A stretch of DNA of 64,000 nt from Knoxdaviesia capensis (Eukaryota > Ascomycota > Sordariomycetes > Microascales > Gondwanamycetaceae), in assembly GCA_001510575.1 (NCBI GenBank), contig LNGK01000006.1:1669565-1733564 (forward strand). The letters run 5' to 3'. Each line of letters opens with the position of its first letter. Position 1 is the stretch's first letter. Under the pieces are notes generated by a model. It had not been told where the DNA came from and did not search any database. It saw only the letters and a list, made by a program, of their open reading frames with translations. Both the position numbers and the translations under genes were made by a program. Below, one piece after another: positions 1-9,134 of this stretch.

Positions 1-2684
1 AAGTACAAGCAGCATATTATCAACGACAAGATTCCCGACGGCACTTTCACCACCGTCTACCGCAATGGCCCGCTCATTGATCTGTGCCAGGGCCCCCACG
101 TCCCTGGTAAGCTTCTAATAAACCGCCCGGCAGCATATACGAGCTTGGGTCTTAAATGCTGATTTTTCTTCTCCCGTTTAGATACCAGCCGTATCGAGGC
201 CTTCGCGGTCATGAAGTCGTCTGCTTCGTATTTCGTGAGTCCCTCCAACAATATAGCTCTGGAGTAACTTCTGAGAGACCATCCTTTCTGACCTGATATA
301 TTTTCACGGCTATAGCTCGGAAACCAAGCCAACGACAGTCTCCAGCGCATCTACGGTGTCTCGTTCCCTGAGTACGTTGCATCAAACGCTAGTACAGAGT
401 TTGCATCTCCTGACTAATGACTCATTTTGTGTCCTTTTAGCAAGAAAAAGTTGGCTGAGCACAAGAAGTTCCTCGAGGAGGCGGCCAAGCGTGATCACCG
501 CAAGATTGGCCGTGACCAGGAGCTGTTCATCTTCCACGAGTGGTCTCCAGGCTCGGCGTTCTGGCTTCCTCACGGTGAGTACCCGGACTTTCGTTTTGCT
601 ATGAGTCATATGCGCGTGGCATGATCTAACACTTCTATTCACACCAGGTGCGAGAATTTACAACACCATCATGAACTACCTGAAGGATCAATACTGGAAG
701 CGTGGTTATGAGGAGGTTATGACTCCCAACATGTTCAACTCCGATTTGTGGCGCCAGTCTGGTCACTGGCAATACTGTAAGAAACCGAGGGTTCCCACCA
801 GCAACATGTTCAGAGGAAGAGTCACTAACCGTATACCTTTACCAATTGCAGACCAGGAGGATATGTTCGTTGTCGATGTTGATAAGTAAGTTGTTCCACT
901 TCTATATCTTGCAAGTCATGATCTATGTACTAACCAATGACTCACTGTATAGGCAACAATTCGCCTTGAAGCCGATGAACTGCCCCAGCCATTGCTTAAG
1001 TATGGATTTGGCATGACATTGCGACCGCAGGAGAGAATATTTTGGCTTCAGCCACTGACAGTTCTTCTCTTCTAGTGTTTGGACATCGCGAGAGAAGTCA
1101 CAAGGAGCTCCCCCTGAGACTTGCCGACTTTGGCGTTCTGCACAGTACGTAGTCCTACTTCTGATAGATGAGTGAACATGAGAGACTAACTGCTGGCAAT
1201 AGGAAACGAGGCGTCTGGTGCTCTGTCTGGTCTTACCCGCGTGCGGAGATTCCAACAGGATGATGCCCACATCTTCTGCCGTGAGGACCAGATCAAGTCC
1301 GAAATTGAGGATCTTTTTGATTTCTTCTCGGAGCTGTACGGAATGCGTAAGTGAACTTGATCCTCGCCCTCCAAAATAGAAGTGATAAACAACACACCTA
1401 ACCAACATCTGGCGCATCTGTCTCGCTACAGTTGGTTTCACCTTCAAGCTGAACCTCAGCACCCGGCCAGACAAATTCGCCGGAGAGCTTGCCACTTGGG
1501 ACCACGCCGAGAGCGTGCTCAAGGAGGCTCTGGACGAGTTCACCAAGAAGGCCAACACCACCTGGGTGCTGAACGAGGGCGATGGCGCTTTCTACGGCCC
1601 CAAGATCGATATCCAGGTGTTTGACTCTTTGAAACGCGCGTGGCAGACTGCCACCATCCAGTACGTCCTCTTTTCCCACTCTAGATTGAAGCCTCTGGGC
1701 CTTCGACATACTAACAACACCACGCCCCCACCCCTCCCATTAACAGGCTTGACTTTGTCAACCCCGTCAACTTCAACCTGGAATACCACACCGCCGCCAG
1801 CGACGAAGCCACCGCGGCCGCGGCTGCCGCCCAGCCCGCCGCCGAGCCGGAGCCGGCCGCTGCCGGAGCCGAGGGCGCCGATGGCAAGGCCGAGACCCGC
1901 AAGTGGGCGTTCCGCAAGCCGGTGGCCCCGGGCTGCTCGCGGCCCGTCATGATCCACCGTGCCATGGCCGGCTCGATCGAGCGCTTCACCGGAATTCTCT
2001 GCGAGCACTTTGCTGGAAAGTGGCCGTTCTGGCTGTCGCCCCGCCAGATTGTGAGTTACATACATGTCTCTTCTCTTTTTTTTTTTTTCAGTCTGGCGAG
2101 ACTAACCTTGCCTTGATACCCAACAGATGGTCATTCCTGTCGGCAAGGGCTTCGCTGCCTACGCTGAGGAGGTGCAGACCCTCTTCCACGACGCCAAGAT
2201 GTTCGTCGACATTGATCTGTCGGGCGAGACTCTGCAGAAGAAGGGTAAGATAGTCACTCTCCCACCCCGTATTTTCTGACCTTTATAGGCAACGACGAAA
2301 AAGCCAGGACCTAACACATGAACGCCTTTCTTCTCCTATAGTCCGCCGAGCCCAACTGGCTCAATACAACTTCATCTTCAGTAAGTTTCCGCCCCCTCCT
2401 GATATCAATCAACCACATACCCACCACCACTACCCCCACTACCCACTACCCACTCCCCACAGATCCTCCCTAACCAACCATCTTCTTCCCCCACAGTCGT
2501 CGGAGACGAAGAAATGCGCGGCCGCCAGGTCAACGTGCGCTACCGTGACGACACCTCGGCCCAGGACCGCGGAAAGCCCGTCGGCCTTGACGATGCGATC
2601 GAGAAGCTGCAGAAGCTGCGCAGCGAGCACGGAACCTATAACCCCTTTGCTGGAGTGGTTGTTGCCAAGAAGGCGGCCGAGTAA
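1..2684 (+). CDS. THS1: Threonyl-tRNA synthetase, cytosolic type (3' part, 14 exons visible)
   Basis: Charges tRNA-Thr with threonine in the cytosol. The gene runs in from the left edge, so the true start is outside. Exons I can join in frame: 1-106, 182-234, 316-371, 441-574, 648-776, 852-885, 953-999, 1076-1144, 1203-1346, 1432-1660, 1747-2050, 2127-2244, 2342-2380 and 2497-2684 (TAA), giving 549 visible residues. In order one sees GPHVPDTS (end of the editing region), class II core with MNCPSHC (zinc-ligand Cys region), motif 2 (RNEASGALSGLTRVRRFQQD), motif 3 (GSIERFTGILCEH) and the anticodon-binding domain from PRQIMVIPVG. The editing region argues for the cytosolic rather than the short mitochondrial enzyme. 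An Ala/Pro/Glu-rich stretch of about 45 residues sits just before motif 3. Introns are 66-116 bp, unusually many for this group. Confidence 0.97.
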
Positions 2685-3197
2685 ATTACACTCACACACG
2701 CGACACACTTATGGGAGAATGTGTTTGACGATAGATCTGCTGTGAAGCTGTAGCTGTTAGCAAGGGCCAAAGGCCCAACGGAGAGACAACGACGCCGAAC
2801 ACGGGGGAGTGTGATGGGGTTTCACTGGCCGTCTCTAATTACGATTTTCTTCCTTTTCGTCATATATGCCAAAACGCTTTTCATTTCTCCTCAAAGCTGG
2901 AACGTATCGCCGCTTGAAAGTGTTGAGCCCCTAAAACCCAAGTAAAAAATAAGTAAAAAATAGATACAAAAAATTCGCGAATGGGACTCAACAGTCCAAA
3001 CTCGCCGCTGTGTCTGTCCTGATGAACAGAACAGAAAAGAGAGGGGGGTAGAACATAACGATAGAGAGAAATGACCGCCAGTCCGATCGCTTGAAGAGGA
3101 AGACCAAACCGCCCGGGAAGCAACAATCACAGCAAACGTTCAACAGAAAGGGCATGGGAGCTGTCTGTGTTTACATATCGTACATCGTCTCACCGTC
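2685..3197. other. Intergenic region between convergent genes
   Basis: About 0.5 kb between the stop of threonyl-tRNA synthetase on the plus strand and the stop of the minus-strand gene at 3198. It should hold both 3' UTRs. The AAAAAATAAGTAAAAAATAG-type A-rich stretch near 2943-2970 could serve as polyadenylation signal for the plus gene. I see no reading frame worth calling. Confidence 0.5.
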
Positions 3198-5273
3198 TCA
3201 CTCGTACATGATGTCTCTCAAGTTTCTGGCGGTAGGAGACGGGGCGTTTGACGGAAGCTGAACACTGGGACCGTCAGGTATTGTGGTTCCGTTGACAGTT
3301 TGAGCTGGGAGTATCTGGATCCAGCTCATTTGGGATAGTGAGCCGGTTTCCGGGAGTGGCTGTTCAAACTCCTGCTGGCCATACTGTTCTTGACCACTGT
3401 GTGCAAGCTCTTGCTGGTCATTTTGTCTAACTGGGTGGTGTTGAACATGCTGTTCAAACTCCCGCTGACCATTCTGTGCAAGCTCTTGCTGGCCATTCTG
3501 TCCAACTGGGTGGTGTTGAACATTCTGTTCAAACTCCTGCTGACCATTATGTGCAAGCTCTTGCTGGCCATTCTGTGTGGAATGGTGCGGGCCACTCTGT
3601 GGTGTGAAGTGGAGTTGGCCATCATGTGTGAACTGGTGGTGACTATTCGGTCTAGACACTACTCGATCATTCTCTCGGCCAAGGCGCACAAAGGGCTGGT
3701 AGAAAAAATGGCGAATTTGGGGAAACTCACTTCCCACTTGAAGAGCCGCCCGCTGGAATCCCTGGCAAAAGCATTTACAGAGCACCAAAGACTTGAAATC
3801 CGTACGTAGGCAACAAAAAGGCGGGATTTTGTGACTGCCCCCCCACGGGAGAGGCGCAGAATGTCCTCTCGGGCGGCCTGGCACGGGAGTCCGGAGAGGA
3901 CTCGCATCCGCGCCAGCTTGCGGCTCCGATTCCGGTGTAAGCTGGGATTGGCCCTTGGGCTTCGGCGGCTGATAGTCAGCAAGATACATGAAACCCTCCT
4001 CCATGCCGGGTAGTAGGGTTAGATTCAACGGGACGTGTGGCGTCTGGATGGGAGATGGCGGGAGATCCACGGTTGAAGTCGGAGCCGTTTCATGTTGCGG
4101 CGTTGGATCAGACGCAGCGGGTGGGGTCAGAAGAGGAGATGGAGGGAAGCCTGGGATTACAGTCGGAGCCGTGCCATGTCGTGGTGGTAAATTTGACGAG
4201 GCGGATGTGGCCGGGATGAAAGCAGAAGCGGGGGCTGAAAGAGTAGCCTGAGCTGGTGCTGAGGCTGGGGCAGGAACTGGAGCCGGAGTTGGTGCAAGAG
4301 TCGAGGTTGGAGTGGTTGTAGTCGTAGCGGCTGGACCTAAACCTGGAGCTGGAGTCGGGGCTGGAACGGGAGTGGCAGTAGTAGTTGCAGTCGGACCTGG
4401 ACTCGGACCTGGACTCGGACCTGGACTCGGACCTGGACTCGGACCTGGAGCTGGAGTTGGAGCCGGAGTCGAGACTGGAGTAGCTAGAGTCGTAGCGGCC
4501 GGACCTGAACCTAGAGCTGGAGGCGGGACCGGAGTCGAGGCTCGAGTTGGAGCTGGAACTGGAGTAGCAGGAGTAGTTGTAGTCGGACCTGGAGCCGGAG
4601 TCGAGACTGGAGTGGCTATAGTCGTCGTGGCCGGACCTGAACCTGGAGCTGGAGTGGGCGCGGGAGCAGTAGTGGTCGCAGGAGGAGCAGCCGGAACCAC
4701 AGCCGGATCTGAAGCAGGAATGGCTGCAGTCCCCGGGACACTCCCAGGTTGGCCACCTGGTTCAGACGTGGTAGATGGGTGTTGGATGCTAGGGCGGGCT
4801 GACGATGGCCAACGAAGTTCAGGGCCAGCCTGTATGTGAATCTGAGGCTGGGCTAGGGCGTAAGCAACGGAACCACCGATGCGCGCAAGGAGATGTGCGG
4901 ATATGCCCTTTTCTGATATATGCACAGACGGCGGATCTTGACTGGATGGCAGCCGGCACCGCCGAAAACCATTTAATACAGAGTCACGGGAGCGCTTGGC
5001 GGCTTTTCGAATGTTGGACTTCTTTTTGGTGGTCTTCTTTGCACCGGCAGGCGTATTAGTAGCTAGTACGCCCGTGTCAGGCCTGTTCTCTACGACTGGG
5101 TCAATCTTTGGCTCAGGCGAATCGATCACGCCACCTTCGGGAGCTGGCGGCCCGGGCTCGGGGCCCAAGGCGTGCCCCAGGGCCGAATCTGCGTCGGGCA
5201 GAGAATGACTTGTCGAGACAGCAGGGGAGCCGGGCACCGGATGGGCCTGGCCTGTCGGTTCAGTATCAGACAT
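3198..5273 (-). CDS. Hypothetical low-complexity Pro/Ala/Thr- and Gln/Asn-rich protein with tandem repeats
   Basis: One open frame of 691 codons from the ATG at 5273 to TGA at 3200-3198. The frame stays open further upstream, but that part is a Ser-Leu run translated from a (GA)n microsatellite, and a plausible 5' UTR intron (donor at 5413, acceptor at 5305) covers it, so I take the ATG at 5273. Residues about 75-110 are Lys/Arg-rich (KKTTKKKSNIRKAAKRSR), a possible nuclear signal. The middle is Pro/Ala/Thr-rich with PGPS tetrapeptide repeats. The end carries 25-residue units of the type QNGQQELAHNGQQEFEQ. A Cys-containing stretch (PFCCLRTDFKSLVLCKCFCQ) lies between, and a GTGAGT just after it may be a splice donor, so the exon model near 3735 is uncertain. 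I recognise no domain. It could be a rapidly evolving nuclear or prion-like protein. Confidence 0.55.
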   Translation of the reverse strand: MSDTEPTGQAHPVPGSPAVSTSHSLPDADSALGHALGPEPGPPAPEGGVIDSPEPKIDPVVENRPDTGVLATNTPAGAKKTTKKKSNIRKAAKRSRDSVLNGFRRCRLPSSQDPPSVHISEKGISAHLLARIGGSVAYALAQPQIHIQAGPELRWPSSARPSIQHPSTTSEPGGQPGSVPGTAAIPASDPAVVPAAPPATTTAPAPTPAPGSGPATTTIATPVSTPAPGPTTTTPATPVPAPTRASTPVPPPALGSGPAATTLATPVSTPAPTPAPGPSPGPSPGPSPGPSPGPTATTTATPVPAPTPAPGLGPAATTTTTPTSTLAPTPAPVPAPASAPAQATLSAPASAFIPATSASSNLPPRHGTAPTVIPGFPPSPLLTPPAASDPTPQHETAPTSTVDLPPSPIQTPHVPLNLTLLPGMEEGFMYLADYQPPKPKGQSQLTPESEPQAGADASPLRTPVPGRPRGHSAPLPWGGSHKIPPFCCLRTDFKSLVLCKCFCQGFQRAALQVGSEFPQIRHFFYQPFVRLGRENDRVVSRPNSHHQFTHDGQLHFTPQSGPHHSTQNGQQELAHNGQQEFEQNVQHHPVGQNGQQELAQNGQREFEQHVQHHPVRQNDQQELAHSGQEQYGQQEFEQPLPETGSLSQMSWIQILPAQTVNGTTIPDGPSVQLPSNAPSPTARNLRDIMYE
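3361..3600 (-). repeat. 75-bp coding tandem repeat (25-residue unit)
   Basis: The string GTGCAAGCTC recurs at 3401, 3476 and 3551, an exact 75-bp period, with a shorter degenerate unit at 3361. It encodes the Gln/Asn/His-rich repeats of the minus-strand hypothetical protein. The period is a multiple of three, so copy-number change keeps the frame. Confidence 0.85.
4390..4452 (-). repeat. 12-bp coding minisatellite (PGPS repeat)
   Basis: About five copies of TCGGACCTGGAC in tandem on the plus strand, read on the minus strand as Pro-Gly-Pro-Ser units inside the hypothetical protein. The wider region 4250-4700 is built of related Ala/Pro/Thr blocks, which suggests expansion by slippage or unequal exchange. 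Confidence 0.85.
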
Positions 5274-5363
5274 TGTGGAAAGACTTGTCCCTGCTTGACA
5301 ACACCTAGTCAATGGTGAGAATGCAACGGCAGACAGAAGATAAGCCGGGGAAGAAGAAGTAGT

Positions 5364-5409
<46 letters not shown>

Positions 5410-6739
5410 ATACCTTGAACTATTGGTCTTAGTGGTGCAGCTCAGTTCTGAGTACGAGCTGGTTTGGCTGGCTCTTTGAGTGAGCCCGGCCGAGGGCGAG
5501 ATTGCTCTTCTTTGATTGACGACTGCACAGACTTGCTCGGGGGCACGATTCTTCGGGGCGGGTCACTACGGAGGCGAAGCGGGAGAGACCAAGTACCGCC
5601 GACCTGTGGATATTTAAAGGCTGTATACACACTCAAAAGGAGAGCTGGTCAATATCATCATGTCCATGCTTCGGCCATTGTCTTCCCCTTCCCATGCCCG
5701 AGCGAGATGATCCTCAGAGAGAGAAAACCTGACTGACTGACCTTTGGGAGTGCAGGAGGACGATTTCTGCATGATTCACGGGCGAGTTCTCTCTTCAAGC
5801 TCAGCGAAAACAAGAGCAAAGAAGAGTAGGTTGATCAACTGAAGTTTGAGGTCTCAGTAATGCTGTTGGTCCGTCCTGAATAGCGTCGGGTTTCTCTTCG
5901 GTCAGCAGACTCAACAGAGCAGAACAAAATTTGAAGATAGCAAAAGAAAAAGATAGAAAAAGAATTCGGCCGACGTAGTTATCCATAGGATGGTTTCTAG
6001 GAAATGAATGAATGAATAGGTTAACGAATGATAATTAGGGATAGATAGAGAACGAGAGAGATAGAAAGAGAACACATGGATAGGACGAAGATGAGGATGA
6101 GGATGAAGAAAAGAGGGACGAGGAAGAGGGGGCGAAAAAATCAAAAGGAGAAGCTTGGGGTCTGTCATGGGACCGACGGAGAATCCTCCTCCAGACAGGA
6201 GAGAAGGTTGCTCTTGCTTTTCATTTTCAGGTACAACACGACAGGCCACTTGGACTTTCTCAGGTTTGAAGACAAGAAAGAGACAAGGTGGAGCCACCAT
6301 ATCTACAGTTGGTAGGAGTCCCCGGGAAACGAGATGCTCTGGGGTTTACAGTCTCGGCACGGAAGAGTGGTGGCTGCTTCATAACAGCTTTACTCGGGTC
6401 AGCACATGTCGCCGACACCAGGTTTTGAAATCATTTGTAAAAGGCGGAGACACACAGTCCCCGGCATGAGCGAGATAGAGAGAGAAAGAAGAAAGAAAGA
6501 GAGGAGTTCAGAATAAAACATGATCCCGTTTGCATTAGAGAGAAGATAAAATAGCAGCTAGAAACACGACAACAAGATGTTTTGAAGATGGATTTTTTTA
6601 AGAAAACACATTATCTCCTATCCATAGCCACCGATATATCATCAGAGAGAGAGAAGTCAAGAATGAAAGAGAGGGACAGAGAGACAGAGAGAGGGAGAGA
6701 GAGAGAGAGAGAAGAGGAGAAGATAAGAGAACCCCTCCT
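5274..6739. other. Intergenic region, GA-rich; leader of the 3198-5273 gene
   Basis: Lies between the start of the minus-strand hypothetical gene and the stop of phosphatidylserine synthase, also minus strand. It holds a (AG)n microsatellite at 5367-5406 and a likely 5' UTR intron (5305-5413). The plus strand is strongly GA-rich from about 5900 to 6730, so a leftward transcript would have CT-rich ends. No coding frame is convincing. Confidence 0.5.
5367..5406. repeat. (AG)n microsatellite
   Basis: Twenty uninterrupted AG dinucleotides, just upstream of the hypothetical gene on the minus strand and inside its probable 5' UTR intron. Confidence 0.95.
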
Positions 6740-7793
6740 CTACGGTTTCGGAATCTGGATCGTCTTGCTGGTCATCAAGCAGCCATGCACCACAAAGATG
6801 GCCACCACCGGGTGCACCTCGAGCGCCGAGCCGGCGAACCACACACCGAACGGCAGCTCGTCCAGCAGCCAGCGCTGCGACACCCAGTAGGCCATGACGG
6901 CGTCGACGGCCAGCGTGGTGGGGATGGGCGTGCCCTCGAAGTACTTGCTCTTGCCGCTGGCGTCCTTGGGCAGCACCGACACGGTGACGTTGAAGCGCGC
7001 CAGCCGCGTCAGGCCGCACAGCACGAAAAAGGCCAGACACACCATGTCGGCGGTGGTGCGGAAGCCGAGGGCCACGGCCACACAGGCAGGGGCGACTCCG
7101 AACGAGATCTGCAGAGGGGAGAGACAGAGGGAGAGGGAAAGTCAGAGAGAGAAAGAGAGGACCACAGCACAGCAGCAAAGATACAGGATACTCCAGTCGA
7201 AGAGACGCAAAGGGGGCGGCAAGCACTCACCAAATCCGCCAGAGAATCCAACTCCTGACCCATCATGCTGCTCTTTTTCCGCCACCGCGCAACCTTGCCG
7301 TCCATGAAATCAAAAAACAGGCCGAACGGCAGGAACGCCAGCGCCGTGTACAGCAGCCCGTAGTCTGCCGGGTCGCCCATACAGTACCGCAGCGACACAA
7401 ACACCGACATCACGCCGCAGAAGCCGTTCATCAGCGTGATCAGGTCGGCAAGATGGAGGGCGCGCACGAGCGAGAAGTGTCCGGTATCGGCTGAGAGCAG
7501 CAGTTTCTGCTTGTCGAAGGCTAGAGAGATAGAATCCAAAAAAATATATATTAAAGGGTCAGTAAATGGAATATCAAAGCTTGGTGTGCTTCACCCAGAC
7601 AGCGAAGTCCCGGCTGCCCCAACCGCATCCATCGGTGCCGCCCAGCATCAAGGGACCGGACCGGCATCCAGGGACCGTCTTAGCCCCTCGCCGGGAACCA
7701 ACCACAGGGGAAAAAAACAAGCGTACCAGGAATCGGAGTCTTCACCATCGCCGCATTGCTACCATCCGCCGCCGGGCTGCGTCGTTGCGACAT
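6740..7793 (-). CDS. CHO1: Phosphatidylserine synthase (CDP-diacylglycerol-serine O-phosphatidyltransferase)
   Basis: Makes phosphatidylserine from CDP-diacylglycerol and serine in the ER membrane, the first step of the de novo route to PE and PC in fungi. Three exons: 7793-7727, 7520-7231 and 7108-6740 (TAG), 241 residues. The first exon, only 22 codons, was found from its ATG and GTACGC donor and joins in frame. The CDP-alcohol phosphatidyltransferase signature is complete at residues 93-118: D93, D96-G97, A100-R101, G110, D114, D118. Hydrophobic segments lie before the motif (about 44-68 and 76-92) and in exon 3 (VAVALGF onward, LAVDAVMAYWV, and VHPVVAIFVVHG near the end). The length is somewhat below the 276 residues of yeast Cho1, the difference being the short N-terminus. 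Start choice rests on the upstream ATG and the good splice pair. Confidence 0.93.
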
Positions 7794-9134
7794 TATGGAA
7801 GAATCGAAAATCGAAGAAAGTTGGAAGAGGAGGAGGCGGGGAGCTAGAAAAGCCCAAGCACTCGTCGATGGAAAGAAAGCTGCAATATGGACGGGGGGAA
7901 ATCGGAACAAAGCTGCCAGTCTAGAAAACAAAAGACGGTCGGAAATATCGATTCGAATCGGCTCCGGGCTTCGGGGCGGCGTCGATAATATCCGTTGGTT
8001 TGAATCTTCCGGTTCGGCGTATTCGTGTTGGGCAGTCGCCGAGATAGTATCGAATCAATTATACTGTCGTCAAGGGTTCAACTCAAGTCTAGACAGACGA
8101 AATTCGAAAAATAAAAATTAGCCAGAGGGAAAAAAAAAAAAGAAAGAAAAAAAACTCCGGACGGAACCACCCAGTATATATATATATATATATTAAACCC
8201 TCTTCCTTCCTCCTCGCTCCCTCCCGTACAATTCCCTCCTCCACCATCGTACACCAAAAAGGCGGAGCACGGAACAACTTACGTATGTGTCCCACCGTAT
8301 CCCCAAGAATCCCTTCAAAAAGAAAATGATGACTCTGAATATCGTCGGCACAGATCCGTTGAACAGGAGGCGAAAGGGACAGCAATAGAAATAAGTCTGG
8401 CGGTGGGTGACAGTGATGATGATTGGAGAGAATGAAGGTGGGTTGCACATGTTATGGCAAAAAAAAACGAATATGGCTGTCTCCGCAAAATTCAAAAGCT
8501 TTGCTCGTCATTGACGGCTGACACCTCTTTTTTTTTCTTTTTCTTTTTTTTCTTCCTGGCTGAAGCGTCGGGGTGTGGCACATGCCATTTTAGCGGTCCT
8601 TCTTTTCTGCACCCAACCTGAAGTCGATGTTCTTTTTCGCTGCTTCCAGTATGGTTCAGGTACATTGGCCACCGCCCAACCAATTCCGGGGGACCACTTT
8701 GTCAAGAGTGGCTGACCGTTTATGACGTTGCAGTGATTTCAACTCAACAGATCCTTTCAAACTTTCAACTTTCAGTCCCTTGACCAGGACGAACCGGCCT
8801 TAAAGGGCTCTACGGCCGCCCTATGTGACGAATCTGATACTGTTGATGCTACACTGCACGCTCTAGACGGCATAAACGAAACACCGCTGCACGGCGATAA
8901 CCTGCTCAACCTCCTCAGATGATTATTAGTATTGGTTTTTAAAATACAAAAGTTAAACCGCATAAGCAAGCGTGTGCTGTCGAATTAATAAAGTGGTATT
9001 ATATTCCAGAAAACCCAGTTCCATGCCCCCCAAAAAAAAGAAAAAGAGAAAAAAAAAAGAAAAAAAGAAAGACTATATAGTCCGACGCTGCTGTGTTCCT
9101 TGCCGACAGGTCAACTCAACGAAAGCTCACGATA
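7794..9134. other. Intergenic region upstream of CHO1
   Basis: About 1.3 kb between the CHO1 start and the 3' end of the metallopeptidase, both on the minus strand. It contains a (TA)n run at 8174-8194 about 380 bp upstream of CHO1, A-rich and T-rich runs near 8130, 8530 and 9030-9075, and a short coding-looking stretch at 8776-8922 on the plus strand that I do not call as a gene. CHO1 promoter elements must lie here, but I cannot identify an inositol-responsive (UASINO-type) site with confidence. Confidence 0.45.

Noticed and set aside
8040..8110. Possible tRNA B-box (GGTTCAACTCA)
   Set aside because: No matching A-box at the right distance and no acceptor stem can be paired.
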